Virus record (IMG/VR): IMGVR_UViG_3300014720_000164
Location: 1-25,967 of that record
DNA: 25,967 nucleotides
Source of the DNA: a virus
Direction: 5' to 3' (one strand)
The notes beneath the pieces were generated by a model. That model had not been told where the DNA came from, did no database searches, and saw only the letters and a list, made by a program, of their open reading frames with translations. Position 1 is the first letter of the stretch; every line of letters begins with the position of its first letter. This document shows, one piece after another, positions 23,546 to 25,967 of this stretch. The position numbers were made by a program, and so were the translations under genes.

Positions 23546-23578
23546 TTGTTACTTTAAGGATATCCTGATATATTTATG
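23546..23578 (+). promoter_or_regulatory. putative promoter of the structured RNA
   Basis: TTG (23546-23548), CTTTAA (23552-23557), 11 bases, TATATTTATG (23569-23578). It starts two bases after the HNH stop. Start of transcription is expected near 23582, exactly where the first RNA helix begins. Confidence 0.65.
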
Positions 23579-23581
23579 TAT

Positions 23582-23755
23582 GACGGTTTGACTCCGGCTG
23601 AGAAGGAACAGTACCATCTAAGCATCACCAGCCCAGAGTAATTAACTCTCCGTCAAGGTTGCCGCCAATGCAAATAGCATCAGGCCTTGAAATGTGTAAA
23701 CCCTCTATAATACTAGCCTAAGAGAGCTAGGGGTGAAATTCCCACGGGATAGAGA
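23582..23755 (+). ncRNA. structured noncoding RNA, family unknown
   Basis: This stretch between the HNH gene and the next start has no good gene and shows many nested pairings. GACGG (23582-23586) closes on CCGTC (23650-23654). Inside it GGCTG (23596-23600) pairs with CAGCC (23629-23633) and AGAGT (23635-23639) with ACTCT (23645-23649), so a compact three-way junction results with almost no unpaired bases on one side. Then AAGG (23655-23658) pairs with CCTT (23685-23688) around ATGC/GCAT (23668-23671 with 23677-23680). A 3' unit closes with CTCTAT (23703-23708) and ATAGAG (23749-23754), enclosing CTAGC/GCTAG (23713-23717 with 23726-23730) and GGG/CCC. Base composition is richer in G and C than flanking DNA. 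The 103 bases after it (23756-23858) are A/T rich with no clear feature. It could be a free RNA or a long leader of the next genes. No known family is recognised. Confidence 0.65.
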
Positions 23756-23858
23756 ATAAGCACAAAGTAAAAAAATGCAAAAGATATTTTTTATACCCGG
23801 GCTATCTCTCTGCTTAATTAGATTTCGCTTTATTAGATTTTTTACTTATATTATCACT

Positions 23859-24128
23859 ATGAGAAACAAACGCGATAAAAAGTATACTTGGGAAACGTAT
23901 AGTAAATCTGCTCTTCGTAATCAACAACAAAAGACTAATACTGTATCTCAAATACACTCAGTACCAGATCATATTAAGTATCCATTCTTTAACATTAATG
24001 GAGTGCTATTAAAAGGTAAACATAAGGGTAAAAAATTAACTGAGGTACCTATTGATTACTTAATTTGGATGGTTGATAATGTTTCTTTAACTCCTAATCA
24101 ACTTCATACTCTTTCCTTATTGATCTAA
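23859..24128 (+). CDS. small DUF3820-like protein, 89 aa
   Basis: An 89-residue protein starting MRNKRDKKYTWETYSKSALR. Its second half has LLKGKHKGKKLTEVPIDYLI followed by WMVDN, the pattern GKxKGxxLxxVPxxYLxWLxxN of the DUF3820 type, which also occurs at the end of some exonucleases. The first part is basic and probably unstructured. The frame extends upstream to an ATG at 23775, adding 28 hydrophobic residues. I prefer 23859 because the hydrophobic leader overlaps the RNA tail region and is unlike related proteins. Nucleic acid metabolism is likely; the precise role is unknown. Confidence 0.65.
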   Translation: MRNKRDKKYTWETYSKSALRNQQQKTNTVSQIHSVPDHIKYPFFNINGVLLKGKHKGKKLTEVPIDYLIWMVDNVSLTPNQLHTLSLLI

Positions 24129-24178
24129 CTCTCACACTATTCCTGGCGTATGTATAATAGAATAATTATATTGGGAAT

Positions 24179-24715
24179 ATGATTTTAAATGAGAAAATAA
24201 ATAGATGGTTTAGCCAACATTTCTCTCATCTTCAGAACGAGGTGAAAACTAAGATTGCTGTGGATGGGATGAAAGAATATGCTGATGATCTACTATCAGT
24301 TTGTACTGAATCATTCCTCACTAAAACTCCAGCTCAGAAACAACAGATGCTGGATGATGATAAGATTGAGAACTATATCCTATACTGTTGTGGATTCCAA
24401 ATTCGTTCAGGTAATTCACCCTTCTACAATCAATTCAGAAAACATAAGATGAGATCTAGATCAGGAATGGTAGAATTTGAAAATACTCCATTCACCCCAG
24501 ATCAACAAATAGAAGATACAGAACTATACCAGTGCTATAAGCAAACTAGAAGTGAGCTACATTGGTACTATAACAAACTTTTATCTATGAAATGGGACGA
24601 TGATTTAACTTATAAACAAATTAGAGAAAAAACAGGTATTACTCTAAACTCAATTCAGAAAGATATTTCATTAGCCTATAACATTATTAGAGAAAGATGT
24701 CAACATTGTATATAA
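24179..24715 (+). CDS. putative phage sigma factor (sigma-70 family-like)
   Basis: A 178-residue protein. Residues about 20-90 resemble sigma region 2: helix KIAVDGMKEYADDLLSVCTE, then FLTK, then DDDKIENYILYCCGFQIRSG. A linker with PFTPDQQIEDTELYQC follows. Residues 120-172 resemble region 4, with a recognition helix-turn-helix (LTYKQIREKTGITLNSIQKD, then ISLAYNIIRER). The size fits a minimal two-domain sigma factor. Four promoters of one class in this window make a phage sigma factor attractive, but the link is inference. Similar small DNA-binding proteins could give the same helix pattern. The gene starts at an ATG with no Shine-Dalgarno sequence and overlaps the next gene by 19 bases. Confidence 0.6.
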   Translation: MILNEKINRWFSQHFSHLQNEVKTKIAVDGMKEYADDLLSVCTESFLTKTPAQKQQMLDDDKIENYILYCCGFQIRSGNSPFYNQFRKHKMRSRSGMVEFENTPFTPDQQIEDTELYQCYKQTRSELHWYYNKLLSMKWDDDLTYKQIREKTGITLNSIQKDISLAYNIIRERCQHCI

Positions 24716-24975
24716 TATTACTTGTTTTACTTACCGTTATATTAAACGTTTCTATAACGTGGGCAACGCCATTAGTGAAGAATAAATGGTATGCGTTTAA
24801 AAGCGATATTAAACGCGCTTTAGAACATAAACCAAGTAAGATAGAACTACGTTTAGATGAATTTGATAAACAATTAGATAATTTATCTCGTAGAGTTAAA
24901 AACGTTAACGATCAAAATAGAGATCTGATTCGTAAAGAGGTAAGAGAATATTTAACACAATTAAAATCAAAATAA
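24697..24975 (+). CDS. small membrane-anchored coiled-coil protein, 92 aa
   Basis: A 92-residue protein with one N-terminal transmembrane segment (LYIILLVLLTVILNVSITWA, residues 4-23) and a charged coiled-coil tail (ELRLDEFDKQLDNLSRRVKN). The topology resembles inner-membrane spanin or Rz-like lysis proteins, or a simple membrane tether. No partner lipoprotein gene overlaps it, so a spanin role is weakly supported. It overlaps the sigma-like gene by 19 bases and is followed after one base by the next gene. Confidence 0.65.
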   Translation: MSTLYIILLVLLTVILNVSITWATPLVKNKWYAFKSDIKRALEHKPSKIELRLDEFDKQLDNLSRRVKNVNDQNRDLIRKEVREYLTQLKSK

Positions 24976-24976
24976 T

Positions 24977-25207
24977 ATGGGACTAACATTTCAAACAGCA
25001 GAAGAACGTAATCCAATAAATGTAGCACCTCCAACACCACCAGTTGATCCTTGTGCTACCATTAAGGAGGAAAGAGATTTACTTAATCAATTTATTGAGG
25101 AGACTGGTCATGCCATTACTTATGATTTATGGAAAGATGCTAAGACGGAGGTAGAACGTCTACAAAAACTAGCAATTGAGAATAACGGATTCGAGGAAAT
25201 ACAATGA
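24977..25207 (+). CDS. hypothetical protein, 76 aa
   Basis: A 76-residue acidic protein. Residues 12-26 are Pro rich (NPINVAPPTPPVDPC), and residues 27-70 form a helical pair (TIKEERDLLNQFIEETGHAI, then LWKDAKTEVERLQKLAI). No family is recognised. It is coupled to the next gene by ATGA and lies one base after the membrane protein, which suggests that the three act together. Confidence 0.6.
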   Translation: MGLTFQTAEERNPINVAPPTPPVDPCATIKEERDLLNQFIEETGHAITYDLWKDAKTEVERLQKLAIENNGFEEIQ

Positions 25208-25506
25208 TTCAGGTATTAGGATTAGCTTGTATAGCTTTATTATTTGTTAAGTATTTCTCTCCAGTTCAACCACTACGTAACTGGATTGTAGATAAACTAA
25301 TTCATTGGATGGTAACTAAAAATTGGAATTGGTTATTCTATCCTATACAGATACTATCGTGTCCTTTTTGTTTTAGTTTCTGGTTAACTTTGGGTTTAAC
25401 GTTATCACTCTATAAGGCCGCCATAGCTAGTGTTATAACAATGGTAGCGCTTTATACCGTGGAATCTTTAATGAAATATTTGGGTGATGAAGGAAAGAAA
25501 GCCTAA
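25204..25506 (+). CDS. small integral membrane protein, 100 aa
   Basis: A 100-residue protein with hydrophobic segments at about residues 2-18 (IQVLGLACIALLFVKYF), 54-70 and 71-92. A CPFCFSFWLTLGLTL motif lies before the last helices. A CxxCxxFW motif between membrane segments is also present in small phage proteins of the DUF1360 type, and that is the best guess. Function there is unknown; a holin role is possible because small phage proteins with two or three membrane spans often are, but nothing here proves it. Confidence 0.6.
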   Translation: MIQVLGLACIALLFVKYFSPVQPLRNWIVDKLIHWMVTKNWNWLFYPIQILSCPFCFSFWLTLGLTLSLYKAAIASVITMVALYTVESLMKYLGDEGKKA

Positions 25507-25774
25507 ATACTTTATATATCATCATCCTACTTACCAATGGAAAGATGGTAGTATAGGTAAAATTGGAGTAACAGATAATATAACCCGTAGAGCAAAACAA
25601 TATGGCCTAGAAGATTTAGATATAATTGATACAGAAACTTGTGCTAAACGAGCAGGTGAAAAGGAAATTGAACTACAAAAATATTATGGATATCCAGTAG
25701 ACAGGAAGGCATACCATAAGGTAAAAAGAATGGCAACTAAACGAAAGAAAAAAAATGGTACAGAATCTAAGTAG
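25487..25774 (+). CDS. GIY-YIG-like small nuclease-type protein
   Basis: A 95-residue basic protein. The sequence KYFIYHHPTYQWKDGSIGKI, then GVTDNITRRAKQYG, then RAGEKEIELQKYYGYPVD, follows the GIY-YIG layout: a first strand, an IGxTxxxxxR motif, and a Glu in a late helix. The canonical GIY and YIG triplets are weak, so activity is uncertain. Proteins ending in an AGxxExxLQxxYGYxVD motif are common in environmental phages next to homing-type nucleases. The GTG at 25484 is passed over for the ATG three bases later. It overlaps both neighbours. Confidence 0.5.
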   Translation: MKERKPKYFIYHHPTYQWKDGSIGKIGVTDNITRRAKQYGLEDLDIIDTETCAKRAGEKEIELQKYYGYPVDRKAYHKVKRMATKRKKKNGTESK

Positions 25775-25967
25775 AGAAGATATAGACTGGTTATTGAATA
25801 ACTACAATAAAATCAGACAATATGGTAAGGTAAATAGTTGGATTGATGATCACGTACGTGCATTACAACTATTAAAAGGAAATTGGAATAAACCAGGTTG
25901 CAATTATGAATACGCAGCAACAGCCCGCATTGCAAACTCAGTATATGAACAATATGAACTCGAATTA
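25755..25967 (+). CDS. hypothetical protein, 3' truncated by window end
   Basis: An ATG at 25755 opens a frame of 71 codons with no stop before the window ends. The visible part is helical and starts MVQNLSREDIDWLLNNYNKI, with NKPGCNYEYAATARIANSVY later. It overlaps the previous gene by 20 bases, like its neighbours. No family is recognised from the fragment. Confidence 0.6.
   Translation, partial: MVQNLSREDIDWLLNNYNKIRQYGKVNSWIDDHVRALQLLKGNWNKPGCNYEYAATARIANSVYEQYELEL

Noticed and set aside
23578-23643. A mini frame of 21 codons starting ATGTATGACGGT, reading MYDGLTPAEKEQYHLSITSP and one more residue
   Set aside because: It looks protein-like, but its ATG begins within the promoter element and before the expected transcript start, and the whole stretch takes part in the RNA helices. 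A leaderless peptide cannot be fully excluded.
22884-23755. IscB-type (OMEGA) system, because an HNH protein lies beside a structured RNA
   Set aside because: The HNH protein has no RuvC parts or bridge helix and is of the NUMOD4/HNH homing type, about half the IscB length. The RNA is downstream rather than upstream.
22884-23858. Group I intron with the HNH gene as its homing endonuclease
   Set aside because: No P7/G-binding core or recognisable splice sites, the HNH gene lies outside the structured part with its own promoter, and no interrupted flanking gene can be joined.
1-25967. tRNA genes, CRISPR arrays, insertion sequences, integrase or attachment sites
   Set aside because: Reading both strands by eye showed no cloverleaf, regularly spaced short repeats, transposase, or recombinase motifs. 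A tRNAscan or repeat search was not possible here.

Overview
The window looks like about 26 kb of a low-GC genome of a tailed double-stranded DNA phage, most likely a siphovirus infecting a member of the Bacteroidota. The evidence is as follows. There is a near-complete virion morphogenesis set: small and large terminase, tail assembly chaperones, tape measure, prohead protease, scaffold, major capsid protein, portal, connector and fibres. There is no sheath or baseplate set. Genes are tightly packed with ATGA or TAATG overlaps and almost no Shine-Dalgarno sequences. Promoter-like sites follow the Bacteroidota pattern TTG-N20-TAnnTTTR. The host is inferred, not shown.

Layout. Positions 1-1887 hold the end of an unknown gene and the two terminase subunits. 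Positions 1930-2946 are an accessory patch: an unknown gene, the only minus-strand gene (a predicted lipoprotein, moron-like), a 60-residue protein, and a promoter/small RNA/terminator unit. A long late operon runs from about 2957 to 22738. It contains the tail chaperone with a -1 frameshift, small head-tail and tail proteins, two large tail proteins, the tape measure, a four-part prohead protease protein, scaffold, major capsid protein, two virion proteins, portal, connector, a repeat-rich fibre, and two further adhesion proteins, the last with a LamG-like domain. Two strong terminators in tandem (22743-22817) close it. Positions 22826-25967 form a second block: an HNH endonuclease, a structured RNA, a small DUF3820-like protein, a likely sigma factor, and several small membrane or accessory proteins, the last cut by the window end.

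How it may work together. Four sites share CTTTAA-N11-YATATTTATR. They stand before the small RNA at 2825, the late operon at 2989, the HNH gene at 22884 and the structured RNA at 23582. A sigma-like protein is encoded at 24179-24715, so a phage sigma factor driving these promoters is a reasonable hypothesis. The two RNA units, both placed directly downstream of this promoter class, are the least explained parts of the window. Other points of interest are a dual-coding frameshift overlap at 3541-3729 and a prohead protease fold apparently split by about 430 residues of extra modules, including a DUF6884-like domain. All family assignments were made by eye from sequence motifs; no database search was run.
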